Source of the DNA: Zopfochytrium polystomum
Taxonomy: Eukaryota; Chytridiomycota; Chytridiomycetes; Chytridiales; Chytridiaceae
DNA length: 64,000 bases
Assembly: GCA_025765615.1 (NCBI GenBank)
Contig: JAIVFJ010000108.1
Location: forward strand, 97,001 to 161,000
Direction: 5' to 3'
The position numbers were made by a program, and so were the translations under genes. Below are positions 11,413 to 21,548 of this stretch, one piece after another (the stretch's first letter is position 1; each line of letters starts with the position of its first letter). Under the pieces are notes generated by a model, which was not told the DNA's origin, searched no databases, and worked only from the letters and a program-made list of their open reading frames with translations.

Positions 11413-14400
11413 TCATTGCATGTTACTTTCATCTGGAGTGTCAGTTGCTTCTTGGACTGGAACAAGTACAAGCTGCATTGCTTTTGCCTTTGTCTTGCGC
11501 AAGGTTTGGGGGGTTGGGGTTGGCATCACAGAGGGACCAATTCGCATGGATCTCTGCTTTTGCTTGAGCTTCCGGTGGCTATCCTCCTCCAAAATCTCTG
11601 AAGGATTGTTCCGCGAGAAAAGCTTCTTCTCTGTGGTTCTATCAATGTAAGTTGAGCCATTTGCTGATTTTGTGAGTGAGAAGCCACGCTTGGAGTTTGA
11701 GGTATTTATGAATTTTTCAACAAGAGAAGATTGGACTGAGCTCATCATTTCAGTGGCAGTTGATTGATCATTTCTGTACCATTTTGATGAGCTCAATTAA
11801 ACACTTTCCTGTCATTTTTGCTTTACCTTCCAAGGCCACCACTGTGATTTTTCTCTCGAATAATTCGAAATCTCTGCTCAACAGGATTTGAACTCAAGGC
11901 ACGAGTATTGAGAACTGGACAGGGAGGTCTTCCTTCAGAGAGAGCCTGCTGAAGATGCAAGTTGTTGCGTGCAATGTTTTCCAGGTATGTTATCTGGGCA
12001 ATCAGAGCAGTTGCATTCATGATGACACCCCAAACAACTTCTCTGTTCAGCCCTATAAAGTGTGATTTCATGGCTAAATGCACCTGGGCTAGTTCTTCTC
12101 CAATAGACCTGCGAACAAACTGAAGAATTGATTGACAGGCGGACATTCACTGATGGTTTGAAAGCCCTTGTCTGTCAAAAGCTTCATAAAATTTTCCAAC
12201 CATAGAAGCAAAGTCAGCCTCCTGCTCAATTCCAAGCGGCCAGGTATGGCAAGAACAGCTTGGCTCCAGAACAAGGTCCCTTGCTCAACATCCATTGCAT
12301 CACGCTTCCATCATGACTCAGGAAGTACTGAACTGTCTGCTTTGGTTACTTCTCTCCAAGCCTGTGGATTCAGGCCTGCAAAGCCAACTCCATCCAAAAT
12401 CTCCACACAAGACGTTTGCAAATCAAATGTGGCATATCCTCGAAGAATGCCAGAAGATGATATCCACTGGGATCAAATTGATTCTTCGCAGGTATATGAA
12501 GGTCTTCTCGAAGATCTCGTCCAGGGAAATGTTTCAACTCAATCTTTGTTGCTGCAAGATCCAAGAAGTCCAAATTCAGCTCATTCACTAATGATGCATT
12601 GAATCTGTTGGAGAAATCTTCGGATTTCAGTCCTCTGTAGAGTAGCTTGTAGTCCACAAGATACCAAATCCAGCAGAGGTTGGCAAAAGTGCGACTTTCG
12701 CAAGGACCAGCAAATTCATTTGTTTCACTATGAGCTTCTTCTAATAAAGAGTCGAAGCCTGCAGAATAAGTGGCTTCAAATTGGGCTCCATCATGGAGAA
12801 TCCTCTCCATTCCTCTGGATATTCACTTGTGATTCTGCCTGGATGCCTGTTGGACAAGTTTGCAATTGGCACAGTACCACTACTCGTGCCAATCTGAGAG
12901 TCGTGGCCCAGTAACTTCATCCAGAAGATCAACTTCACATCATCAACTTGAAGCATCCCAGCTATTTCTCCAAACATATCCACATCATTTTGATCAATGT
13001 TTGCAACAATCTCCAAAAATTGAGCCTTAGCCCGTTTTCATCGCTCATTGGATATCTCATGGCTTTGGATTTCATAATCCCTCTTCCTCTTCAAAGATCC
13101 AAATTGGAGTAGTAAGTCTTTCTCCAGGAAGGACCTTATAGCAGGATGTGCAGGTTGGCGCCAGTCAGCATGCTCAACAAGAAACCACCAGGAATTCATT
13201 AACATATACTGGCACTGCTTAAGCAGACGTGCTTTTGAATGTATTTGCCCAGTTTGGCTCAACATAGAGACATATTTTGCTTTTGCTGCTCGCACAACTG
13301 CAAGAAATGAAGTGTAACAGTCAACATATGGCTCATGTGCAATTCCTGAAGATGCACCATCAGAAACCCACGATGCAACAGTCATCCCAGAAGCAGCAAT
13401 ATCTTTACTGATAAAAGCAACTTCCTTGTATTTTCAAAGGTTGAAGACTTCAGCTGATGTATTGAATAAATGCTTGACCGTGAGTTTAAGTTGTCTGTCA
13501 AAACAACAGCTTGAATATAGGATGCTTGGTCTACCAAAGCAGATTCCACTTGCATGATTGTTTTTCCCAATGAAGAAAGAAGCCATATAAGGATAGCTTT
13601 CTGTGACTGACTCAAGATTGCTGGAGAGCTCCACCAAATATCATCATGCCCATTAGCCCCATAATTTTGCACACCTCCCTTTCAGCTTCTTCAAGGAAAG
13701 GTGCCATGGAAAGTTCAACCGAGGCACCAAGAATACCCAGCTTGGACAACTCCAAAAGCTTTCGAAGGTGGTGAATGCGATGAGCCCTGACATTCAGGGT
13801 TTTTGCCTGCCCAGGTGTTGCCTCAGCCAATGTGTTGGTCTTCCTTCGCGCCAATAGAGACCTCTCCACATTTTGCCTAGTTTTTTGAAAATGCTTCTCT
13901 TCTTCAGCAAGTGTACCAATGAGCTGAGACTGCCGTTGAAGCAACGTTGGCCAAGTGTTGTAACAAATCCTAAAACATTCCTCCAGCCAGCATCCCGATC
14001 ATCAAAACTATTATATTTCAAGTGCAGGTACCTCAAGTGAGACATCATTCCACAAAGAAGGCATTGCATACTCTGGGATGAAATGAGTACTCATTCTTAA
14101 AAAGTTAAGTCCAACCTACCTTTTCTCGTTGGTACAAATTGTCTTCCACAGACCATTTCACTGTTGTTTCAGTAACATCTGCTGCACCATGAAATTTGCC
14201 TGTTCTTATGCTGAAGGTGACAGGTACAGTCTTTCCAATCGTCATCTCATCAACAGCTGCAACCATGAAAATATGGCTTGGAGTCTCTGATTCCAATTTC
14301 TTTACTGAAGCAACAATCATGGCGGTTCTCTCAGGGTCCGTTGGTTTAACTGCTGGCTCAGCAAGCTCACTGCTTCATTTCTGTATTGCCTGTGGTGATG

Positions 14401-15420
14401 GAACCATTAAATCACCCTTAAAATTCGAAAGACTGCATCTAGGCAATTCTGCATCTGATTTTTGGCATCCTGAAAAGCCTGAACCTCGAAGAGAATCAAT
14501 AGTGTGCCTGCTGTCCCTGGACTCTGCAAAAACATAAATCCACTTTGCAAACTCCACTGGAGAGTACATCCTTGCTGCAGCTTGGCCTTCCACATTTTTG
14601 AGAGTGTGCATTTGTGTGCAAACAAAGTTGTACTGAAATCTCTTAATATCCAAATGATCCACAGCCAAAGCTTGACATGAAAGAAGAACCAGATCTCAGA
14701 CTCCAAGCGAGGTGGCCAACCGTTATTTCTTGCAACAATAGAGGGAATCGATCATCCTTATTTTGAGGATCGCTACAACCCAATACTTGAGGAATGATGA
14801 CTATTCACTTATTTTAGGAAGAACAACAGAGCTATACTTGCTCAAAACTTCAGTGACAGATGGGTCATCCAAACCCCATTTCACAGGCTTTTGCCTCCAG
14901 GATTTCAAGCTTTCTTTCAGCCTCCCAAGTTCAATTGTCCTGAACTGCACATCCCGCTCAAGTTCCTCCCTGCTTCGGTTTGCAAATGCAACAGATCTAA
15001 CATAAGGTTTGATTCCAAACACAGAGGCAGCCACACCAGCTGAAGTGTGAACAAATGCTGCAAGTTCAATAGCAAGTCTTGTGGCTTCTTCTCCACCAGT
15101 AAGCATGGCAGTCAGAAAGCTAGTTTTGTACTGGCCCAGAAGAAGCTCACGAATACCAGCTTGGGTTGCGGCGTTAAAGGGTCCAACATGAACAGGTCCT
15201 GATGTAATGTACACAGATATAAGTTCCTTCGAATCCAACAGCCTGTCACATTTTCGAAAAGTTGGATCCTTCTTTGGAAGCATTCTGCACAACACATCTA
15301 GCTTGAAGTACTGCTTGCCTCCAAGTGAGGGCTTTGGTTCATTCCATGCTTCATACTCAAGTTCGTCCATCTCAAGCATGGGCAAGAGGGGCTGACCATC
15401 AAACAACAGTGGTGAAACAT
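11413..15420 (-). pseudogene. Decayed transposon-like gene, family not identified
   Basis: A 4-kb, AT-richer block with a chain of minus-strand coding pieces in changing frames (14801-15406, 14375-14706, 14105-14320, 13612-14069, 13382-13672, 13038-13385, 12741-13016, 12370-12810, 11823-12146, 11413-11796). This pattern fits one long, intron-bearing or decayed gene. The first piece is about 200 residues (PMLEMDELEYEAWNEPKPSL onward). Possible transposase-like cues are AAVDEMTIGKTVP followed by RTGKFHGAADV (near 14200-14270), VASWVSDGASSGIAHEP (near 13350), and SSNPVEQRFRIIRE near the end. These faintly recall the DEM and SDG blocks of P-element-like DDE transposases, but the match is weak and I do not assign a family. 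Plus-strand open frames here look like shadows. Confidence 0.5.
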
Positions 15421-15828
15421 CTCAGCTGCACACTTGATCTGGATCACCTTCTTTCACATAATACTGAATTGCATTGGGCAACTTGAGCCTTGTAAGTTAA
15501 ACAAATTCATAAAGATTGTTGAAACAGTTCCCTCTAACATACTGTAACTGGACTTCAGCTGCCGCACTCAGGAATGTTGCAGAATTCAAGTTGGAGTTGC
15601 AGATCACGCTGAAGCGGAGGCAGCGGTGCAGGAGGTGCAGGTCGGTGGAGCAGGGCAGTGGCGCGATGGCTGGAAGGGCCGAGCCAAGTTGGAACCCAGT
15701 GTGGTACGACTTTTTGCTCTTTTTTTCAATGTTTCTCCTTTTTTTCACTCCCACTAATTGGGTTGTCTTTTCCTCTCTGATTGCGGTCAAAAAACGATTC
15801 TTCGCAGGCTACTTGAGGGGTCTGGTTT

Positions 15829-18203
15829 TTGATTGTCTTCCCTTCCACACCACAATTGATGATTTTTGGACAGCCCGGTCGACCAAACCTTCCAGTCGAA
15901 GGATTCGCTATTCAACTTTGTTGTGCTGTTCGCAACTCAGCCGGCTACGGCGTAAAGAAAACTAGCAGCAATTATCGGCGAGTTCAGATTGTGTGTGTTC
16001 AAGGCGGCAAGTTTCGAAAAGAACCTCACCGACTGGAAGAGAACATCAAACGTCGAGCAAACACCAGCACCCACTGCATTGAATGCACTTTCAAGTTGAC
16101 AGGCAGGCTCATCGGATCTGGCACAAATCGCGGTCTTTGGAAGCTTGTTATTACAAACAGCTTGCATTTATGCTCTCCTGACAGCTTCTGATCGCTGGCT
16201 GCAGCGAAACGGCTTCCACCCAACACCCAGAAACTCTTCCAATCACTCGTAGCTGATGGTGCAGGGAATTGTCACATTATGAACTCGCTTTGATCGAGGT
16301 TTCCAGACGTACTCATTGTCCCAAAAGATGTTGTGAACATGCAGCAGAAGTTGAAGATGGACGAGCTTGGCGGTTGGACATCAATGGAAGCTCTACTTGA
16401 CTGTAGGCTTCTGGCTATCTTAATTCATATCAGCGTGATCCTACAACAGGGTGCATTCAACATCTCTTCTTTGCAGCTGCTGGCGCTATCAAAAGCTTCT
16501 TTGCACAACCTTCTGTGCTTCTGATGGACTGCACATACAAGGCAAACAAGTTTCAGTTGCCCCTCCTCAATATTGTCACAGTTTCGGAGAACAGTTCTAC
16601 ACTCAACGTTGCATTCGCTTTTCATTCACATGAAGAGACTGATGATTATAAGTGGGCCTTGCAACAACTTTTGGAGTTGTTGAATGGACAACAGCCGAGC
16701 TTTGTTTTGAGGGATAGGGAGCTTACACTCATGAACGCCTTATTGGAAGTCTTTCCTGATGTGAGCAATCTTCTCTCCCAATGGCATATCAACAAGAATG
16801 TCGTTGCCAACATTAAACCCATTTTCACAGGCGGTGGTGCCAGCAAAACATATGAGATGTTCATGCTGAGGAGCAATTTATGGATTCAACGACTCAACTC
16901 AGAGCGACCTATTCTGAGCGCTGGCCAACTGCTGTTGGTTACGTAGAAAAATGGTACAAGCACAAGGAACGCTTTGTTGATGCCTGGACGGATCTGAAGC
17001 TGCATCTCAGCAACACAGCCACTTCTTGTTATGAAGCACCCTCTGGAAACCTCTGGAACCTTCTAGAACATTCCTTCATGGAACCTTGTGGAACCTTCTG
17101 GAACCTTCTTTGCTTTCCTGACTTGTCTTGTTGTCATTGGTATCATTGGTATCATTGTATTACTAACTGCTCTTTCTGGAACTTTCTTTGAGTATTGACA
17201 AGGAAGACTCTCAAAAGGTATAAAATGGGGATGGGGGACGTCCCATCCCTCAAGTGAATTATTGTTTCCAATACAATCATCACTCCTCTCAGTTCCTTGT
17301 CTGCTTTGTCCTGTCCTGCCATGTTCCTGACACTTCTCATGTTGAGGGCATTCACGCTGTCATCAAGAAGTACCTTGAAGAATCGAAAAATGACCTTCTC
17401 GGAACTTTTTTATGCATTAAACGCTATCTGATGCATCAGCAAGAAAGTGAGCGATACAAGAGTTCGCTATCTATGTCTAAGCAGTCGTTATGCTTTCAAC
17501 ATCACTCCTTCAACCTGGTTGGACAACGATTTCGTGCTATGCGCAGGACTTCATTGCTCAACAGCTGGACACAGCAACACAACTGCCATTGGACTCCACT
17601 TGCACAGGTTGCTTCCGTGCTTCAATGGGGCTCCCCAGTTCACACGAGATCTCCACGAAGCTGTCAAGCAATCTTGCAATTTGAAAAGGAGATTTCCGTT
17701 CACATTGGCGGATCGTTAAAGCTACTGAGGAACCAGCTTCTCTGATTCCAGTATCATCACTGGATACACAGCTAGCTGCTGCCATGGCAAGTGCTGTCAG
17801 CATGCCCGTGGCAAAGAAGCAGCGTTTGCTAGAAGAGTCACAGGCGATCGCGAACGGGCTGATCCAGCGGACAATTTTGGACCCAAAGATTGCAGCTGCT
17901 CGTGGAAGGCCGAAAATCTCGCAGCAAATGCGGATTGCAGCAAAAGCGACTACTCGCATTCCAAGTCAGTTTGAGCTCGTTGAAGTTGTGGGGCGACAGC
18001 GGAAATGTGGGCAGTGCTGCGGTTGTGGGCATGATCGACGAACGTACCCAGTGGTTGTGCGGCAGGCTCCAGCTGTGCCGGACGCAATGGCGATGAGCAG
18101 ACAAGAATTAGAAGAGAAAAGCGTTGAAGAAAAAACGAAGACGAACGACAGTGGTTCAACAGCCTCCGGTGCAATTGGGAGGGGGGGGGGGGTCTACAGG
18201 TAG
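15829..18203 (+). pseudogene. Mutator-like (MULE) transposase with FAR1-type domain, broken
   Basis: Plus-strand remnant of a Mutator-like transposase. Order: a FAR1/WRKY-GCM1-type DNA-binding domain (about 15880-16190; VQIVCVQGGKFRKEP, then RRANTSTHCIECTFKLTG and GLWKLVITN); a gap with stops; and the MULE catalytic core (16510-16960), with LLMDCTYKANKFQLPLLNIV carrying the first Asp, FVLRDRELTLMNAL the second, and LLSQWHINKNV. After the solo LTR (17027-17332) comes HVEGIHAVIKKYLEES (near 17340). The tail has a degraded zinc knuckle (CGQCCGCGHDRRTYP, final Cys replaced by Tyr, near 18010-18055). Stops at about 16192, frame changes near 16500 and the LTR inactivate it. The end of the frame runs into the 205-bp repeat. 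Confidence 0.88.
17027..17332. mobile_element. Solo LTR (306 bp) inside the MULE transposase
   Basis: The insertion begins TGTTATGAAG and ends CCTGACA, the TG...CA ends of long terminal repeats. It is flanked by the 5-bp target duplication CTTCT (17022-17026 and 17333-17337). Removing it and one CTTCT restores the transposase frame (NTATS joined to HVEGIHAV). A TATA-like GGTATAAAATGG lies near 17218, as expected for an LTR promoter. It is internally T/G-rich with repeated GGAACCTTCTGG. No retroelement body is present, so it is the product of LTR-LTR recombination. Confidence 0.88.
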
Positions 18204-18344
18204 GCGGTCCCTTTATTTTAGTCACAGACTTCACGATGGCAGTTGAGAGCCATTATCAGCCTTGTCGAAGTCGCTGTAAGCATTTCAATTATTGGTTTCG
18301 TGGCAAAGCAAGCTTGATTCATTGACCCAGAGCGGGTAAGCTTG
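18140..18344 (+). repeat. 205-bp direct repeat, right copy
   Basis: Same sequence as 4767-4968 with five substitutions and three extra G in the G run. It abuts the MULE tail on the left and the piggyBac C-terminal fragment on the right, so it mirrors the left copy at the opposite edge of the split piggyBac. Confidence 0.9.
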
Positions 18345-18745
18345 ATGGGCATTTCTGGAACCCAACATAAAACAAACAATCATTGGTACCACAAGATATT
18401 CTACTGGGTGCTTGACGCTACTGTCCATAACAGCAGCATTATTTTCAATTAGTTGACTGGAAAGGACCTTAGTATGAATGACTTTCAACGAAGTTGTTGC
18501 TGGCTGGGTATGAAAAGCACAAGTAGATGGACTTGTCTGTTCAAAATGGGGAGGGCCATTTGCATACTCATATTATGGCACAAACTACATTCCATTCGCT
18601 CCTGGACATGCTCCTCCAAAACAGCAAAAAATGCAGAAGAATTGTGCAAATTGCAAGATGGAGGGAACAACGAGAGGCCAAAAGACCACCGTTGTATGCT
18701 CCTCTTGTAAGAAAGGATATTGCTTAGGGAAATGCTTTGCTTATC
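18345..18745 (+). pseudogene. piggyBac transposase, C-terminal part
   Basis: This completes the element interrupted at 4766. It encodes the block HKTNNHWYHKIFYWVLDATV (near 18370-18430), which matches the piggyBac region around KWY..IFFWLLD..VVN. The C-terminal cysteine-rich domain follows (CANCKMEGTTRG, then VVCSSCKKGYCLGKCF, near 18638-18740), with the C-x2-C pairs and final Cys/His typical of the family. Frames change between the blocks. About 60-100 residues expected between the two halves are missing. Confidence 0.8.
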
Positions 18746-19895
18746 ATACAATTCTGCTGCGGCATAGCACTGCTGGTAGAGTGTCAAAAACTCGATGAAA
18801 CAACAGTTTCTTTCATCTTATCTCATGTACTCCATCATTATTTCTTTTGATTTCCTCTTTCAATGACTTGCCCCCATCTCCATGTTTTAGTGCCAAATAA
18901 ATGTCAGTGAACTTCTAGGCCCCGCCAAAATATTATTTTATGACCTAAAAGTTGGATTTGTTAACAGAAGTCTGAGAGGATATCTCACGGAGCTTTCTCT
19001 CTGTGTTTCCCAAAGGTTTTGGTCAGTCATTGATGGGCTGGAATATTTCTACGAAAAAACCTAAATGTAGGTGTGCTGGAATTAATTGTCATTTTCAAAC
19101 AGATTTTACAAAGCACATCATATCAAATTTGGCATCAAAATATTCGCTCACTCCTCCTCTTTCAGGCGGCCGTATGCCCCACGTGACAAATGGTTGTCAT
19201 TTGCAGTGTTAGTGATGTATGAAAGGGGAGGGCAAAACCCTTTTTTTGGTTGACATCTCATACTGCTCTACAAAAATTGAGTCCTTTTTTGGCTGGTTTT
19301 TTTGGGAAGTAGGAGAAAATAATTTGATTGCTCGATCAGCTCCTAAACGGAAAAAAAAACAAAGGAAAGAAAGAAAAGATAATCTCCATTTTTGGGATTC
19401 GTTGAAACGCGAGACTCTTAGTTTCCCTAATTCAGCTTCGTTTTGCAAGGGAAGTCTCCAGGTTAACAGATAAAGACTGAGATTTCGCAACGCAGAACAG
19501 GCGAGCTTTGGACAAAGGCCTATGTACTTGCCCCGGCTTTTTCTAACCAGGACAACCGGTTCGATCGCCTAAGGCAAAATGTCTATGGGTATTTTGCGGC
19601 TCTTACCGTTCTTTTCATTTTTTCCTAACAGAAATCGCCTTTGACGTTGACCGGAGCGAGAGCAGTCCCTTAATCCCTCCCTCCAAAGCAAGACTCAACT
19701 CCCCCGCTGCCCCTCTTAACAAAGTAGAGGGCCATAAAGAGAGAACAAACTACAAAGAACAAGAAAATGAAAAAAAAAAAAAAAAAAATTAAAAGAAAGA
19801 AACTGACTGAAAAAAAGGTGGCGGAGAGAGCGAGCCGAGCAGCCAGCCTGAAAAAAAAAAAAAAGCACACACACGCACCCCACGCGCGCGCTCTC
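18746..19895. other. Intergenic sequence after piggyBac
   Basis: AT-rich sequence with no recognised gene. An open stretch at 19003-19473 (two frames on the plus strand; GEGKTLFLVDISYCSTK) resembles decayed coding sequence, but I cannot name it. From 19770 to 19862 there are A-rich runs just downstream of the SDH4 stop. Confidence 0.5.
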
Positions 19896-20560
19896 TCAGT
19901 ACAACTTGCCGGTCCACACGCGCATGACAAAAGCGGTCAACCCGACCTCGTTCGTGTTAAACTCAAACAAGCCGTAAATCGTCAGTGCGGTGGCGAGCTG
20001 CAAGGACCTGAGTGCGTACCAGTGGGCGCGCGGGGCCCTGCGGCGCGGCAGGTAGTCGTGCAGGATGGTTTCAAAGCCGAGGTAGGCGTGCAGCGGGAGC
20101 ACAAAGCCGAGGGCAAAGTCGACGAGCGAGACGGGTCCAAAGATAAAGCCCGAGGCCAGCAGCGGCACCGTCAGCAGAGAGAGGCTGCGCTCGGCGTCCC
20201 AGATGTAGCTGCCGTGCGTCGGCGTCTTTTCGTGGTCTGGGTCGATTTTGGCTGTTGGTGGGTTGGGGGTGTGTATGTGTTTGTGTGGGTTTGTTTTGTG
20301 TTTTTTTTTTTTTGTGTTTTTTTTTTTGTGTTTTTTTTTTTTGTGTTTTTTTTTTGGGGGGGGGTTCGGTTGGGTTGGGTGGGTGCGAGGTGGGATGGGT
20401 GGGTGAGCTTTCGCGCACGCGTAATCGAACACGAACGAAAAGGAGTGGTAGTGCGGCGACAGGCAACGGCTAACTACTACTGAAGCGCTGCTTTTTCTTG
20501 CTCTTCCTTTTTCGCGAGCGCGCTGCAACCTAAAAGGAAGACAATAACGAAGGAAAAAAA

Positions 20561-20595
<35 letters not shown>

Positions 20596-21087
20596 GCACA
20601 ACAACTCACGCTTCGCGGGCGGCGACGGCGGCTGTTGCTGTTGCTGCGGCTGCTCCGTCGTCGTCGTCGTCGCCGTCGTTGTCGTCGCCGTCGTCGTCGC
20701 CGCCGTCGTCGAGGCGGCCGCGACCGCTGCAGCATCGCCAATCGCCTCGCCGGGCGAAACTGGCGTCGCGGGCTCCTTCTCCGCCGGAGACGCCGACGCC
20801 GGCGTGGCTGCTGCTGCTGCCGCGGTTGTGCTCGTGGACGTCGAGAACGCAGAAACGAGCCGCGCGGCGCCGTTGTGCGGCAATCTTGTTACTGCTGCTG
20901 CTTTTGTTGTTGGGGAGAGGACTGGGAGGGAGCAGAAGGAGGAAGCGGCGGCGGCGGCGGTGGTGGTGGTGAAGGAGGAGGAGGAGGAGGAACGGGGGCA
21001 TTGTCGAGCGGGCGCGACGGGAGCGGGAGAGGGAGCGAGCCAAGATCGCGTCGTTGTCGGGACGAACGACAAGAACCCGGAGCGCAT
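19896..21087 (-). CDS. SDH4: Succinate dehydrogenase membrane anchor subunit, CybS family
   Basis: Small membrane-anchor subunit of mitochondrial complex II, which binds haem b/ubiquinone with SDH3. Two exons: 21087-20610 and 20251-19896 (277 codons), joined by a 358-nt intron (GTGAGT...ACAG) filled with T and (A)nC runs; the phase matches across it. Exon 2 carries the family core: SLLTVPLLASGFIFGP, VDFALGFVLPLHAYLGFETI with the conserved His, DYLPRR, then LYGL-like IYGLFEFNTNEVGLT near the C-terminus. Exon 1 encodes a Ser/Ala/Thr-rich, Arg-bearing leader consistent with a mitochondrial presequence, followed by Thr and Gln runs; it is much longer than usual. An in-frame ATG at 21360 would add 91 low-complexity residues, so the start is uncertain. 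SDH2 lies 24 kb away. Confidence 0.88.
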
Positions 21088-21548
21088 TGTGCTGCTGTGC
21101 GAGACGATCGCCGTTGCGGCCGCGGACGACGACGACGACCACCGGCAGGAGGACGCGGAGGACGAAGGGGATGGGGAGGAGTAGGATGCTGAGGAGGAGA
21201 ACGCGGAGAACGCGGAGAACGAGGAGTACGAGGAGTACGAGGAGGAAGAGGAGGAGGAGCAGGAGCAGGAGGAGGACGCCGAGGGCGATAGTAACGACGG
21301 AAGTAGAAGGAGCCGCCGCCGTGCGGTCCCGGCAGCTGCTGCTGGTGCTGCGATCATCATTTTTGGTTGTTGGCTTTGTTGAAGTTGCAGCTGACAAGGA
21401 CGGCAAGAGTGCGATGATCAAATATACGAACGTTTTGCTTCACGTTAAACATTACATTTTATTTCTATGCAGTTACGTTATTTAACCCAACCAAAGCAGT
21501 AGCAGTATTCGAGTGCTAAACAGCACGCGTTTTTCTCTGCACCCCTCC

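Noticed and set aside
17027..17332. An intron in the MULE transposase
   Set aside because: The ends are TG...CA with a 5-bp duplication and a TATA-like box, as for an LTR, and lack GT-AG ends.
19767..20483. Plus-strand open frame of 238 codons over SDH4
   Set aside because: It is built from Lys and Phe homopolymers of the intron and the complement of SDH4 exon 2.
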